DNA of 64,000 nt from Antedon mediterranea (GCF_964355755.1 NC_092676.1:6492288-6556287); one strand, 5' to 3'; shown: positions 24,859-38,392, counted from the stretch's first letter. The notes: a model not told the origin generated them from the sequence alone. A program made the numbers and translations.

Positions 24859-27289
24859 TGCAATAAAAGATCTTTGGCTTGTTTGTGTTTCTTGTGTTTT
24901 CCTGCAACCAATTGTTTTCCAGATCATTGAAGCAAAACATGACCTTGCTGTTCTGTTTTTAATCATCTAAACACCTCAACCTAATTAGAAACTTGTTCAC
25001 AACTCATTTAGCATCTTGAATCAAATAAAATGTTTCATCACCTCAGTTTAAGATAGGAAATGAATTGGTCAAAGGTCAACAGATTTAATTACCACACAGC
25101 TCAGCTGTTGGAGTGTCCTTCGTAATGTCATATTGTTTGACAGAACATTCAGATGAATATTATTTTGCATATTTTAAATACAGTTATTTGAGTAACTACA
25201 GAAACATCTAGAACGCTCGCAAAACACCATTCTGAGAGAGTAACGCCAGTTCGAAGCCTCGTCTCCTCAGTCATGCTTCACTACACTCGTGTCCGTCATA
25301 TCAACATAATTAACAAATGTTTTCTAATAATACATTTAATCTAATAATACATCTTAATATGTTTTTTATGTAAAGTATCATCATTTTTAATTTAAAAAAA
25401 GTGTATCTTTGGAAAAAAAAGTATTTTATTAAATTAATAATTTAAAATTTAATTAATTTATAAATTTTTTGGTATAGAAACTGTGTCCATTTTGGGTACT
25501 ATTTATCTCTAGATCTTCGCTGTTTTGTAGTTTTTACAGTATTTTTCAAATACCTGTACAGATATTCGAAATTAAAGAGGACAAATTTGGTACCATAATG
25601 GCTTTTTAGTTGTTTGTATTTCTATAATTAGAATAATCATCATTTTACCAAATCTATGTCATCATGATGTTGGTCCCTAATTAAAATATATTGTAATTTA
25701 TATATCTTTATTAGGAAATATTTAGTTACCTAAAAAACAATTTTGTTTGTGCCAAATTTTAATTCCTCAGTTAATAATCATTGAATTATTTCATTATAAT
25801 ATCCACAAGTGACACATTAGTTTCCATCAGGTACATTATCATTTCATCTGTCATACTTTCATATGTTAAAGTCTAATCATGTTTTCATGACAGGAGTACT
25901 GTGCACATTAATATAGATTCTTTCTTAGTGACCCATTCATTATTTCATTACAGTAACTATTTTGACAAATGATAAAAGATAATTTGCCAATTACCTTTCA
26001 AGTACCAAAGTGTTTTTTATAATTACCAGTGGTTTGGTGGGAGAGTTCATTTAAGGGACATATTCATAGGTGGATCGACCTACCTGGCTCCCATATTTTT
26101 AAGATTGGAATAAGGAAAAATGTTGTGTTAAAAGCTTATAAACGGAATTTAGAAACATCTAATTGAATGCATTTATTTCAAAGAAAGCATCCCAATAATA
26201 CTGTAGTGGTGTCCCCTGAAGAGAGGTGTCCCAAAATTATATATTCCTAGTTTAGTAATGAAATGCAAATAAGTAAAAATCCTTGTGTTGCTTTACTGTA
26301 GCTGACACTTAACTGTTTGTTTTCCATCACTGGACACATCAGGTGTTCTGTCAAATGAAATAATATTTACATTGACTGTTATTAATTGCAGATCTTACTT
26401 ATATCTTGTTTCTTTAAACACATAGTAGCAGAACACCCACGTACTAATTTGACATCAAAGGAACAGTGGCTTTATAGACATTTTTACATGTTTTATAATA
26501 CAAATACATAATTTTTATGAGCTACTGTATTCAATTTAAAAAAAATATATATATTTTTGTTTATTTTTTAGAGAGATAAATGTCATTTCCTGCCTGGTGG
26601 TAAAAGTTGTAAAAATAATTATATTTATTATTGCTGTTTAAATTTGATGTTGATAAGTGCATAAATATTATTTGGCAAGGGTGTAAGAAAAAGGCTTTCT
26701 TCTCTGCTCTAAAAAGGTCCACAAACCTAGGGAATTACACTTGTTGATGCCTTACTGTAACAAAACAAATTTTACGTTTAAACAAAGTCCTTTTTAAATA
26801 TTTATCTATTTCGTCCTAAGGTGTATTTTATTCATAGACATTAATTTATTTATAATAAATAGATGTTAATTTTATTTTTATATTTTACTCATTAAATCTA
26901 ATTGAGAGGCTACAATTGATAGCAGTTTATTTATGTAACCACTTAAAAACAAATTCAGCAATTTTGATTTCTTTTGGTATTTTTGTTCCTGTGTATTTGT
27001 AAACTAATAAACAGTTCTTATTTAACTCAATAAAACATGTCTACCAACTTATTTGGAAACAATGTTTTATTTATCACAAGGCATTAATTTCTGGTTATCC
27101 TTCAAGTTTCTAGAGTTTTCCAAACTTCCATTCAAAAGATATCTTGTGAATTAATCACAGTTTACTTAGCCTGCCAACATTTGATGTCCAAATGGGGATG
27201 CTAGCCACTCTCCCAACTCCAACATTGAATACCAGTCTGCTATGACATCAACCATCTAATAATAGAATTTGATTAACCTTTAAGTAAGC
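24859..27289. other. Gene-free AT-rich intergenic stretch
   Basis: Very AT-rich, with no exon or known family that I can support. A small GC-richer island near 25200-25310 shows no open frame of note. Confidence 0.4.
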
Positions 27290-27342
27290 CCTATATAAGG
27301 TCATAACTCCACCCTCCCATTGCTGTAAGCCCCATATATAGG
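27290..27342 (+). promoter_or_regulatory. Paired CArG-like boxes of the transgelin promoter
   Basis: CCTATATAAGG (27290-27300) and CCATATATAGG (27332-27342) are CC(A/T)7GG words, one base longer than the classical SRF site. A CCAAT box follows at 27373-27377. A probable noncoding first exon ends at 27433 (AAG/GTGAGT), with acceptor TTTTTAG at 27541-27547. Vertebrate transgelin promoters carry two CArG boxes, so the placement fits. Function is inferred. Confidence 0.5.
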
Positions 27343-27577
27343 CAAAACTCCACCTACTTAATGAAACTTCAACCAATCGGATGCTTGTAACAGGTAATTA
27401 TGTCATAGCTGGTAGGCAGTGCAATATGATAAGGTGAGTGGAATGTCTTGTTTATAGAGAAGACATCTTTAGATTTTTCCTTCACTTCACTTCTACATTT
27501 CTTGTCACGAACTGTTAATTGTTTCGTTGCTTGTTTCTTATTTTTAGGAATCGTACTAGTGCAGTCAAAAAATCAAA

Positions 27578-30500
27578 ATGGCTTCCCAAGGTCCATCATT
27601 CGGAATGTCTGCTGAAGTTAAAAGAAAGGTAACTTTTTTTTAAGATTTTAATTTAAAAAGTGTTTGCATTTGTTGTTATGTTATGTGTCATGTTAATATA
27701 ATTATTTTAATTAGTTGATAGCTAAAGTTTGATATTTTGATGCACATTTACTTGTGAAATTTACATAAATCTTTCTAATAGAGAGTGATCTGAGAGGGTG
27801 AAAAATTATGGGCGGCATTAATTTCCATTGCAATTATGGTCTCATTGAAAAGAACCTTTTTACAAATTCCCAAGATTTGACAAGGCAACCGCCATCAAAG
27901 TCTTCTGCGCAGTCTTCTACAGCTTGTTTAAGGCTTTCATGACAGCCACTGCATGCCAACCTTACTTCACCCACCCCTGTATACAGTAATAGATAAACTC
28001 TGATTGAGCATGAAACATTGTAGTATTTCAATGTGTTTATACAGTAGAAGGTCACCCACCCCAACCCCTCTTTTGACACCCATATTCAGTGGTTACCCCT
28101 ATGAAGGGGATACCTCATTAAAAGGACATTTTCCTGGGAAATATGTGTATACGGCCAACATCTCTAGTAAAAGGACCCTCTGTGGTGTCCCCTTGATAGG
28201 TGTTCTTCTATTGCAGTTTGCACAATATCAGAAAAAGTACACAATATCAACTGATTGACACGTCTCTTATCACTATTACATTCCCTCAAATTTAAAAAGG
28301 TTTGAATCTCGTTATTGCGTGGATCACAGAATTATTTTTAAATTGAAACTCGGTTTGACATACTGTGCTAAGCTGTGTTTGAAACATTCTTAGCATTCCA
28401 CATCTGTATTGGTGAGGAAAGCACATTTTCAAGTTTATAATGGATGAACTAAGAGGTACAGTACTAGGATGCACCCCACCTAAACCCTACACCCCTCTTT
28501 CCTTCAATTCAAACTGATAACATTTCTTTTAGGTATTGTTAACTGGGGTTCACTGGCATTAAAACAAAAGTTTATTTAGTAGGAGTTTCATGACATTAAT
28601 CTTGTAATGTACTACCTTTTATCTCCCTTTTCCCCCATAAAACATCTGTTGCTATTTTGTGGCTTTTCACAAAATAGCAACAGACATTTTACCCATCATA
28701 ATTATGTTGACTTGACGCAGGCCTCTATTGCCTTCAAAAATATCTTTTATTTGTATCAGAGTAAACATGCAGGCATATAAGAGGATCTTGAAATAATTTC
28801 ATTTGGATCCTAATATTATAGAAAAGTTTTTTCTTTTTTGTTGATCCAATATATTATTATTATTATTATTATTATTACTTGTATAGCGCACATTTATACA
28901 ACATTTAATTATAATCAGCGGCGCTTCACATCAATTAGTATCGTAACATTTTTTGAAATATAGTGCTTTTAAATGTTTTTTAAACTGATTATAGTCGTCT
29001 AAGTGCTTAATGTGACTTGGTAATCTGTTCCAAATTTTGGGTCCTGCTACGGCGAACGAACGGTCAGCAAATGTCTTTCGTTTAGTTCGTGGGATTGTCA
29101 GGTTATAATTGCTGGTGCTTGAACGAGTACTGCGAGAAACATTCCGCACAGTAAGAATATCTCTCAAGTAACTTGGAGCGGAACCTTTAAGCGAACGCCA
29201 TACAAGACGCTATTTTATATAGATTGAAAGTACTGAAAATGGTACTAATAAAAATGCTTCGCAAACAAATTTAAAACAAAATTTTCACAAACAATCAGTA
29301 GACTGTTGATATTGGTTACAGTCTGGTCACCATTATTTAGTACCTTTGATCTTATTGGATCAACAAGAACGAAAATTTCTCTTTTATATCCAGAGAAGTA
29401 AACCCATCAACACAATAGTTATGATAATATAAAAAATAGATAGATTTATGATTTAATTTATGTGTGTTTCAGTTCTCCTTTCTGTTTTAGAGAAACATAG
29501 TTAGTGATGAATGTAATGTTTCATTTTTATTATTGTTTTAATTATAATTTTATTTATGTACAGATGTATAGTATATAGTAGAGTACTCAGCGTAGTAAAC
29601 ATGTTTTAATTTAAGTTATTTTATTGGTCATCCAGGTGCCATAAGCATTTAACATTTTTTAACATACCCTTTTTATATAACCCTTTTATATTACCCTTTT
29701 TATGTTACCCTATAATGTCATGTGAATGTTGGATAGAAAAAAAATTTAAACCAAAATATTAAAATATTTTTTTATTCAAATAATTTTCAATTATATATAA
29801 AAAGGAAAAATTATTTTAATTATTATGCATAGTTAATTACTCATTCAATTTAATTAAATTGTTGACTAGAGAACATGTAATTAATAAACAATAATTAGTT
29901 ATTTTTAATGTTTTTTTTATTATAATTTTGAAATTTCCCTATGCGTACATAATCTGAAGCCTTGGGGCTAGGCCAGTCACGGAGTTGATGGTGTTATCGC
30001 AAAAGCTATCGTGATCATTCTATAAATGGATATGAAATGGTTCATGCTAATTCATAGCTGGAATTCCAGAAGGAGACAGATGATAAAGCTGTGTGTTGAC
30101 CTATGACCTTTCACTTGAGGTTCACATTTCAGTTGTATGTCAGATTTATGAAGGCTTATTGACTGTAGGTAGGATGGACACACATAATTTATGAATATCG
30201 TTTGGTGGTATCGTAGCAGTAGTTGGAGAGAGTTGGGGTTGCAGAAGGGGGTTTCGGAAGGGAAGGGGAAGAATTTATTTGTGTGCTCCTTTGTTTTTTT
30301 AAGGTCACATGACATAACTTGTTTGCGGATCATGCGTTAATGTATATAAAAGAATATATGTTTTTAATTTTTAGATAAAAAAAATTGTCTGTATCTAATT
30401 ATGAGAAAAATGGAAAAATCGGTCAACCATGCATTGTCTAGCCCTGCAAATTGTTCTTTATTTGACATTTAATTTGGTTCATCAAACTGGTAAACATATT

Positions 30501-33500
30501 ATGTTGTTAAATTTAACAATCAAACTTAAGATAATATTGCGTTGGTTGTAAACATAATATGTAAATACAAAAAGTAAACTGGCTGTAATAATTAGGCTTA
30601 CTTTTTAAATTTCTCAACAATAAAAATAATAAATTTTGCAATCAATCTATGCAATTAATGTCATGTCAAATCAAGTTTATTTTTATCTTTCCAATATCCA
30701 AAATATAAATAAAGTTTTATAGAAATAGAGTAACTATTAGATGCCATGGTTTTTGAGTGATTTGATTGGCTGAAAGTTGTTTCTTACTTTATAAGACCAT
30801 TTCTGCCTTAATTTCAAAGTGTAAACTCAAAGCTGAAATTGAGGTCATACGACATCATCTCAGCCTCCTACTGGCATGGTCTTGGTTATTTCTTAATTTT
30901 CCCTTATTAAACTTTATTGGTAATATGGATGACTGCTGTGGACAGGTGATTGTGGTGTCCTGTTTGTTATCACCTAGGCTTTATTAAGTCTCTTGTTACT
31001 CTGAACACTAATCAGATTGGTTGTGAAAAGAAGAAAGATTATTGAAAAATACAGTAAACGGTTGTCGTTACAAAATGGATTATCTCTTGATATTACTAGG
31101 CTTAGTGTATCTGCATAGAAGTTCACTGTTGTGATGATTATTATAGGAAGATGTTCTCAATGAGGGGTCTAAAACACCTGATAAACGGGTCAATGTAAAC
31201 ACGAAGCACTAAAAGAATAGACCAATATAACAACAATTGCTCAGCTACTGTTTAGGAACCATGTTTTCTTTGATCTTAATATAACTTGTATTTGCATGTT
31301 ATCTCTAGTCCTATTTATTTTTCCCTGAGGCGGATGGAGTTATTATTAAAAATGTACATTTAGGAGTACAAATCATCATCAATATAATTCAGTATTAGGT
31401 CAAACAGTTTTTTTTATCATCCAGAAAATACTGTTTTTATTTTCTCATCCCTATGTAACTCCCACCATTAGATTCTAGCACAAACTGGATAACTTTTGGG
31501 GTGTGGGGAATTGGTGCAATATAAATGTTTGATTATCATTTTATGGCGTTGGTCATTTTTAAAGATTTTATAGGCACCACTCTCTGTAACAAATTTCTCA
31601 CAATCTCATCAGTATTTGTCACTATACATTCCACTGCTTGGATGGATGCCAGACGTCACAGATGTTGTGAATACACTATATTATTAATATTTCTCTAATT
31701 AATCTTTGATCGTGAAAAGGTCACATGTTTAGAATTAGCAGACTTGGTCCATGGATCACTTTAAAGCATCACGAACGTCCTGGCTTTATATGCTAACTTA
31801 GTGTTTCAGGTCTTTATCCTGTTTACAGTGTAATGCTGTTTTATGGTACATAAAGAACTTGTTATAACAGCAAAAAATATATTTAAACTGTCAAATCCTT
31901 TATTATTTAGTAGAATAATTTGACAGTATTTAAACTGTCAAATTAGGTTATTTTTGTAAGCAAGGTATATAAATTGTCAACTACTGTATTATTTATTTAT
32001 TCCAATGTTCTACAGTATTTGCCCTGTCAAATACTGTATTATTTATTTATATTCCAGTATTTATCAGCATTTAACTTGTCAACTACTATATTATTTATTT
32101 ATTCCAGTATTTGACAGTATTTAAACTGTCAAAACTATATTATTTATTTATTCGACAGTATTTGACAGTATAATTAAACTGTCAAATACTGTATTGTTTA
32201 CAGTGAGGGATCCAGAATTGTTTAAATTGTTGGGGTGGTGCCCAGGTATCTTATTTCAATTTTGCAAAATGGATTCACCTATGTTCTTCGCAGTTTTTGA
32301 CAGTATTTTAATCTGTCAAATGGATAAGCGTATTTAAAATTTACTTTCAGATACTGAATTAATTTATTAGACTACAGACTCTAAAACTCTAAAAAAGATC
32401 AACTCTTAAAGTGTTATATTAATACAGTAAAACTCTTTATGTTAAAACTCAAAAGAAGATATTTGTTTGTTTTATTGTACTGAACATACTTTACCAGAAC
32501 AATACTACTATTCTGTTAAACTACAGGTAGCTGACATGCACTGTACAAAATTGCAGTAAAATGAGCTGTTTGAAATATTTTAACCATATTTAGCAAAGTG
32601 CACTCTAATCTTCCAGCAGTTGAACTCAATTACTTTAGTGTTGATTGGATACCAGGGAATTTGATAATCATGGTATCAATTTAAACAGTTTACTGGTCTT
32701 TCAAGTGTCTCATTTGGTCATTAAGGCATGTTTTGTGGGTTGAACTATGACTTTATTTATTTGGTGTGTAACAAATAGGAGAAGGCTGTGCCAATTTGTT
32801 CTTCCTAAAGCGTGGTTCCCACTAGCAACGCAATGCAAGGACGTAACGCAACGCAAGGACGTAACGCAACGCAAGTGAATTGACCAATCACAAGCGATGG
32901 CTTATTCGCTTGTGATTGCTAACTGTCTATAACTTCGCTTGCCATTGGTTAAAATGCTTGCGTTGCGTTTACGTACTTGCGTTACGTTCTAGTGGGAACC
33001 AAGCTTTAGATATGTAACCATTAAGAAATACATAATAAACTAAGCGAATAAAGCAGGACTTTTTATAAATGTATTATTGGTTAGAAGTTTTTTTTCTAGA
33101 GAAAATGTTTTTTAACAATTGTGGTTAAAGTGTTAAAATTTGAAATCCGAAATACAGTTTACCTTCTAAACCTTCCATTTTGTATTGGTATTGGAAAAAA
33201 ATCTCATTTTACCTACAACTGTTACATTCATATTGTGTAATGGATGCAACTTTTCTTGTTGAATCAATTACATTTTTCCAGCATACATTTGTTATAGAGT
33301 TATCTAAAAGTGATTAATCTAAAAGTTATATACAATAAGACTAAATATTGTGTACATGATCATTTTTTTTAATTTTAAAAACAATTAAATTTATTATGTC
33401 TTTTAATTTACAGCTAGATGGTAAAAGAAATCCTGAACAGGAGCAGAAAGTGAGAGAATTTATTGAGTTCCATCTTGGTGAGCCATTCCCTTCAGACAAC

Positions 33501-36019
33501 TATCAAGAATCACTCAAGAATGGAATCTTACTGTGCAGGTGGGTGCTGTCTTGGGGATTAAGGGGTTCATCCAAAATGTTTTTATTATAAAATTAAACAA
33601 TTAAATAAAATCAACAAAATAGTTCTTTGTTTCATATTGGTGACAGAAAATATCAAGACCTGATTATATCAAGAAATGAATATGTTAAGAACTTAACATT
33701 TAAAGAGATGTACTGTATATGTTAAAGATGTGTTGTCCCTTCGAATAATTCCAAAAAAATGTGTAAACAAATATTTCGAAAAAAAGTGGGTCATTTTGAA
33801 GTATCATAATAGTTATTAACTTTCACCAAAAATTAGTTGGAAAAAAAAATAATTTAACTGAAATGCAGACGTTTTTTTTGTTGTTTGTTTTTTCGATCAG
33901 AACATCTCATAATGCAACGCGATTGTTTGTTTTTTGACTTAAAGTGAATAACTTTAATATTACTTTGATATGGCCAATTTAAATTTAGAATATTTTGACA
34001 TTCTGATTTTTTGTGTTTCAAGGGACAATACATCTTTAATGTCATTTACAGGAAGGCTGATTCCAAATTAAGTCCAGTGCGATCAAGGCTTTTTCCTTTA
34101 CATACAAGAATTTAATGCTCTTCTTCAATATAATTAATCTTTTAGGCTCTTAAAAAAATTCCACCCTGGATTTACCGCGAAGATTGACAAAGGTAAAATG
34201 CCATTTAACCAGAGGTGCAATGTTGAAAACTTCTGCGAGGGATTAAAAACCTTTGGCCTACAAGAGATGGAGTTGTTCCAGGTCAACGACCTCTTTGAAG
34301 GAAAAAATCTTGCCCAGGTCACTGCCTGCATCGTCGCCTTTGCTCGACATGTAAGTACATTACTTTGCACTTGTTATGAGTAAAACCTTTTTAAGAGGAG
34401 TAAAAACAATGTCCTGTTTTTAAAGGATGTCATTATGAAGATGTTCTACTTTGATGTAGAATCTAACACTTTGTTAAAAGATATAAAAAAGTAATAATTT
34501 TTGGAACAATGTGGTTTATCTTATATGCTCATCCTCCAAAAAGGATGTTTAGTAGGATATGAAACGATCGATTACATTTTAGCCCATGATACTGAAGTGA
34601 ACTGATTTATACATCTGGCTGAAGAGAAGTAATTTCCTTTCCCGCAGCGCCACCAGTGAATAGGGTTCGAACCCCAACTTTACAGAAAACTGACACCAAG
34701 TTTTTTTTATAGAAATGACTTAATATTTATGTTTTGTCATTTTTATGTTGAAACATTTTTTAGCTTTATAATATTTTTGGTTATGTTTTTGTTTTCTTTT
34801 GAATGTCATTTTGTTCAATTAAATAAAAAATAAATAAAAGTATAGTTGTTTGAATGATTTGTTTGCACATATAGAATGCAATTTTTTTTTTGTGTTTTTG
34901 TTCATTATTACTAAAATATTTTAAGATACCTTGTATGATTTAAAATTAGCAAAGTATGTAAAGTCTCCTTTAAGTTTTGTTTAAAATTGCAAAACAATGA
35001 CAGAGAGTTCACTGATTGGTCGCCCTTTTCAAGAAATTACATAAAAATCTGTTAAAATGAGAAGAAAGGTCAAAGGTGAGATTGCTTCTTCAGTCTTTAT
35101 TCATTCATTCGATCATTTCATATTTCTTCTTCAACCTTTCTTTCTCACTCTCTTCTTTTCTCTCCTAATTGGCTAACTTTAGTATAATGAATAAACTTGC
35201 TTGTTTCTTCTATTGCAAAATACGTTGCTCAATCTTGCTTTATATTACCGTACTCCAGGAGAAGCACATGTGTTGAGATTTTGAAAATGCAACGAGATTC
35301 AAAACATGCTCCATAAATACAAAATAAATACAATTTTGGAATTTAGAAGTTGTTGAGAACGCCTTTCGACAACATATTTATGAAAAACAAAATGAAATTA
35401 AGGCTTCTTTTTCAAAAATATTATATTTACTCTTTTATACCAACCATGCCTTCATTCTTCGTCGTCCATATTTGTTAAAAAATAAAAATAATCTTAAATG
35501 TTAAATGAAAATCAGAATATTTTTTAAAATAAAATTATACCACTCTTTTTTAACAAATTAAAAAAGCATGCGTTTGTGCCACTACACAAATACAAATAAT
35601 ACTAAACACACATTCTAAATGTTACTGTAGTTTTTATTCTTTCTTTTAAACTTCATTATACTAATACCTTTTTAATATTTGCATCTGTCAAAATTGAATG
35701 TCTTGTTCTGTTTCCAATATGTATGTTATTTGTATTATTATAATTCACCATCTTCCTGTAAATGCACATGATATTAAGTGTTAGTTTTCTGTTTGCATTT
35801 ATTTTGTAGGCACAAAAGCAACCTGGTTATGATGGACCTATTTTGGCTCCAAAGCAGTCTGAAGGTAACGTTCGTGAGTTCTCAGACGAGCAGCTAAAGG
35901 CTGGACAATATACTATTGGCCTCCAGATGGGTACCAACAAATGCGCTTCCCAGGCTGGACAGAACTTTGGTCTTGGTCGACAAGTCACAGATAAGCAAGA
36001 ACACGGAAAAGATTTTTAA
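27578..36019 (+). CDS. Transgelin/calponin-family protein, isoform using last exon 4a
   Basis: Coding exons: 27578-27628, 33414-33538, 34146-34350, 35810-36019; 196 aa, close to the usual 200 of transgelins. All junctions are GT/AG and the frame is continuous. Residues about 25-128 form a calponin-homology domain (EQKVREFIEFHLGE, NGILLCRLLKKFHPG, FCEGLKTFGLQEMELFQ, NLAQVTACIVAFAR). A single C-terminal calponin-like repeat follows (YTIGLQMGTNKCASQAGQNF). Transgelins bind and bundle actin and are abundant in muscle. Exon 1 is preceded by an acceptor, so the mRNA has a noncoding leader exon. Exon 3 can join either 4a or the downstream 4b at 38201. AATAAA follows the 4a stop closely. It could equally be named muscle protein 20-like; the vertebrate paralogue cannot be assigned. 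Confidence 0.93.
28055..28215. repeat. GGGACAC-type dispersed repeat fragment
   Basis: TTTTGACACCCATATTCAGT, AAAAGGACATTTTCCTGGGA and GTGTCCCCTTGATAGGTGTT belong to the same dispersed family as near 2760 and 49190. It lies in intron 1 of transgelin. Confidence 0.45.
28645..28684. repeat. Perfect 17-bp hairpin
   Basis: TCTGTTGCTATTTTGTG at 28645-28661, a six-base loop and the exact inverse at 28668-28684. It is too short for a typical microRNA precursor, and nothing nearby supports that. Confidence 0.7.
28850..29215 (-). mobile_element. LINE 3' fragment (CR1/L2-like ORF2 C-terminus)
   Basis: On the minus strand, 29167-28931 reads a tail typical of CR1/L2-type LINEs: TFADRSFAVAGPKIWNRLPS followed by an FKKHLKALYF-like end. 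The element then has GCGCTATACAAGTAATAATA and ends in an AAT microsatellite. The reverse transcriptase core is absent (5' truncation). It lies in transgelin intron 1, antisense to the gene. Confidence 0.8.
31870..32320. repeat. Cluster of TTTGACAGTATTTAAACTGTCAAA palindromic units (degenerate)
   Basis: ACTGTCAAA and TTTGACAGT words alternate with TATTATTTATTTATTCCAGT about every 70-80 bp, roughly six times. Each unit is itself palindromic. It lies in intron 1 of transgelin. Confidence 0.7.
32811..33007. mobile_element. MITE family A, complete copy
   Basis: It begins AAAGCGTGGTTCCCACTAG and ends CTAGTGGGAACCAAGCTTTA. The interior pairs GTGAATTGACCAATCACAAG with its inverse. It lies in intron 1 of transgelin, about 400 bp before exon 2. 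Confidence 0.9.
33722..34041. mobile_element. MITE family C, complete-looking copy
   Basis: It begins AAAGATGTGTTGTCCC and ends GGGACAATACATCTTTAA; the ends are good inverted repeats. The interior has AACTTTCACCAAAAATTAG and AAAGTGAATAACTTTAA. It lies between transgelin exons 2 and 3. Confidence 0.8.
34351..35809. other. Transgelin intron 3, no gene seen
   Basis: AT-rich intron. A lone B-box-like GGGTTCGAACCCC near 34667 may be a remnant of a tRNA or SINE. Pyrimidine-rich sequence lies near 35085-35170. Confidence 0.4.
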
Positions 36020-38200
36020 AAATAAAATAATACTTAAACAAAATTGGAGTTGATATTGCGTTTTAATATGACGCGGAGTGTAGTAGTTGACGCGATTTGT
36101 TAAACGATGACTCAATATGATTATCTAAAGATAAAACCCATTACATAATTAACAACATGTAGGCATACTTATTTAAAAAGTCCACGTTTAATTGCGTGTT
36201 GATTATTTAAACAAGAAATAAACTATGTTACCGGTACATAACACTTTGAACTATCTATATCGTGATTTTAGACACATTGCATGGATTAGGAATTGTAATA
36301 GTCCAATTCTTCCCTGTGTAAATATAGCATAGAAATGTCTTACTGTCGAGGATAAAACATTTGTGGTAAACTACAGCAAATGTTGTCATTGTCATGTCAT
36401 GTAACGACAAATCAAATTCAAGTGGAGAAGGGAAGTCGTGTAATAATTTATGACGTACTGAAGTAGTAAATAACTATTTATATGCTAATTTGCAATAATT
36501 AATAGCTTTATTTTACCTGCACCTTTATATTTTGTATTATATACTGTAATAATACTATTAATTTGTTTTTTCATTTTATTGATATTTATTTAACTATTAG
36601 ATTGCACGAGACCAAACGCGTTACGTTGTCAGTGTTGCATTTGGTATTATTTTTATGTCAAATGTCTTAATTGTTGAAGATACTGCAATTATATGTACAG
36701 CAAAAAAAACACAACTTAACTTAAAATAAATACTTAGCAGAAATCAGTTAAACGTTTATCAAGTTAATCTTACTCCCATGACATTTTCATAATTTAATTT
36801 TTATCAATCTTTCGTCTAATCTGGATTTATGAAATATAAATCGGAAGGTTTATTATGTATTATAATAAACATTTCTTTGCAATTTTATAGTTTTAATATT
36901 TGTCCCTGTAACAATTAATCGCCTAGTGTCATTAATGTAAATTCACAATGCTAAACTATTAGGCACTTAGACATATAATATTTTGTTAGGTCTCGAAAAA
37001 AGATAATAAACATGTTTTACGTAGAATACAGTCATGTATGAGTCGTGTGTTTTTTGTGTGTTTACATCATATGCTTATTTGTTTGTTACTTCTATTAGTT
37101 TCAAATTGCATAATTCTAGATAACGAACAAATGAGCAACTTTTCTCTTGACTACTCCCTTATAACTTCACGTGTTGCCGAAACTTACCTAAAAAGAATAT
37201 ACAGTATCTAAATTCGTTGATATGCTGAATATCTACCGTATAAATAATATGGAAAATACTACCTTGCATGACAAAAAAAAGAAATATAGTTTGACCGATA
37301 TTTCTGTTAACACCAAATTATTTACAACTAAAAGATCACATAGTGTTAGCATTTTACAAAAAAACACATTTTCAGCTGCAGCTATACTGTTTATAAACAA
37401 GTTTTTATTTCAGAATTTATTTTTAGAAATGATGTAAGTTGTTGAAAGTTTGTTGTGAATTAATTCAAATGTTCTAATTCTATAAGAATAATGATTTTTA
37501 TACAATATATCATAATATTTTACTTATAATTTTTGTTGTGACGTTCTAAACAATACTGGATTAATACTTGAAGTCATTAATTCCAAATTTGTTTGTTTTT
37601 TATGTTATGTTTATTTTTAATATGCCATTTTATATATCGCATTATTTTTTTTATCGTTTGTTGTCAATATATGCAATGAATGTATTACGTCACGATTTGC
37701 TACATGGAAACCCTGTGTTTTTTTTAAGTGTTTATTCTTAAAATATGTGTTTTTCTAATTTAATGTGTGTGGTTTATTGTGTGATTAATTTATTTAATAG
37801 ACAATTTGTAGTGTTTTTACTATCATGAGTAGTGTATATGCAAATAAAAAAAAAAGGTCTCTATTTTTAAAACAGAAAAAGATACTGTACTATTGCAAAA
37901 AAAAATACTGTACAATTAAATTGCAAATTGTAGCGACCGACAGAGGGCGGGCTATTTAATATTTCGGCTAATATTGAGAATGAAATAACTCGAGATTTAA
38001 ATAAGCTTTTGTGGCGTCACCAATATATTGCTTTTCTTGAAAATCAATATACATGGTCTGTTGGTATATAAATAAACAAATCAGGAAGATAACTTCGAAA
38101 TTGTGGACGTTGATAGGCCTACTTGACATTTAGGCTGAGTAATAATCTTCTATGCATTCAAACACAATAGTAAAATATACATGTTTGTTTTTTCCCCCAG
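36020..38200. other. Between the transgelin last exons; 3' UTR of 4a plus intron
   Basis: This follows the 4a stop with early AATAAA signals (near 36023 and 36219). The rest is AT-rich without a recognisable gene. Confidence 0.45.
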
Positions 38201-38392
38201 GCTCAAACTCTTCCTGGTTATGATGGGCCGATCCTAGGACCCAAACAGTCTACCAAGAACCATCGTGAATTCACAGACGAGCAATTGCAGGCGGGAAAAT
38301 ACATACATAGTCTGCAATACGGCTCAAACAAGGGAGCGACTCAAGCGGGCCAAAACTTTGGGAAGCCTAGACAGATTTTCCACGACCAATAA
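38201..38392 (+). CDS. Transgelin alternative last coding exon 4b
   Basis: It follows TTTTTTCCCCCAG and is in the same phase (0) as exon 4a, so it joins to exon 3 at 34350 and gives a 190-aa isoform. It encodes AQTLPGYDGPILGPKQS, then FTDEQLQAGKYIHSLQYGSN and a calponin-like repeat, and ends HDQ-stop. Over the 58 residues that align with exon 4a I count 40 identities. The repeat core changes from TIGLQMGTNKCASQ to IHSLQYGSNKGATQ, and the C-terminal tail is shorter. It arose by exon duplication; both copies have intact splice sites and stops. Confidence 0.88.
   Translation, partial: AQTLPGYDGPILGPKQSTKNHREFTDEQLQAGKYIHSLQYGSNKGATQAGQNFGKPRQIFHDQ

Noticed and set aside
28645-28684. microRNA precursor
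   Set aside because: A 17-bp stem with a six-base loop is too short, and pairing does not extend convincingly on either side.
34655-34685. tRNA or SINE from a GGGTTCGAACCCC B box
   Set aside because: No A box or acceptor stem at a suitable distance; could be chance or a remnant.
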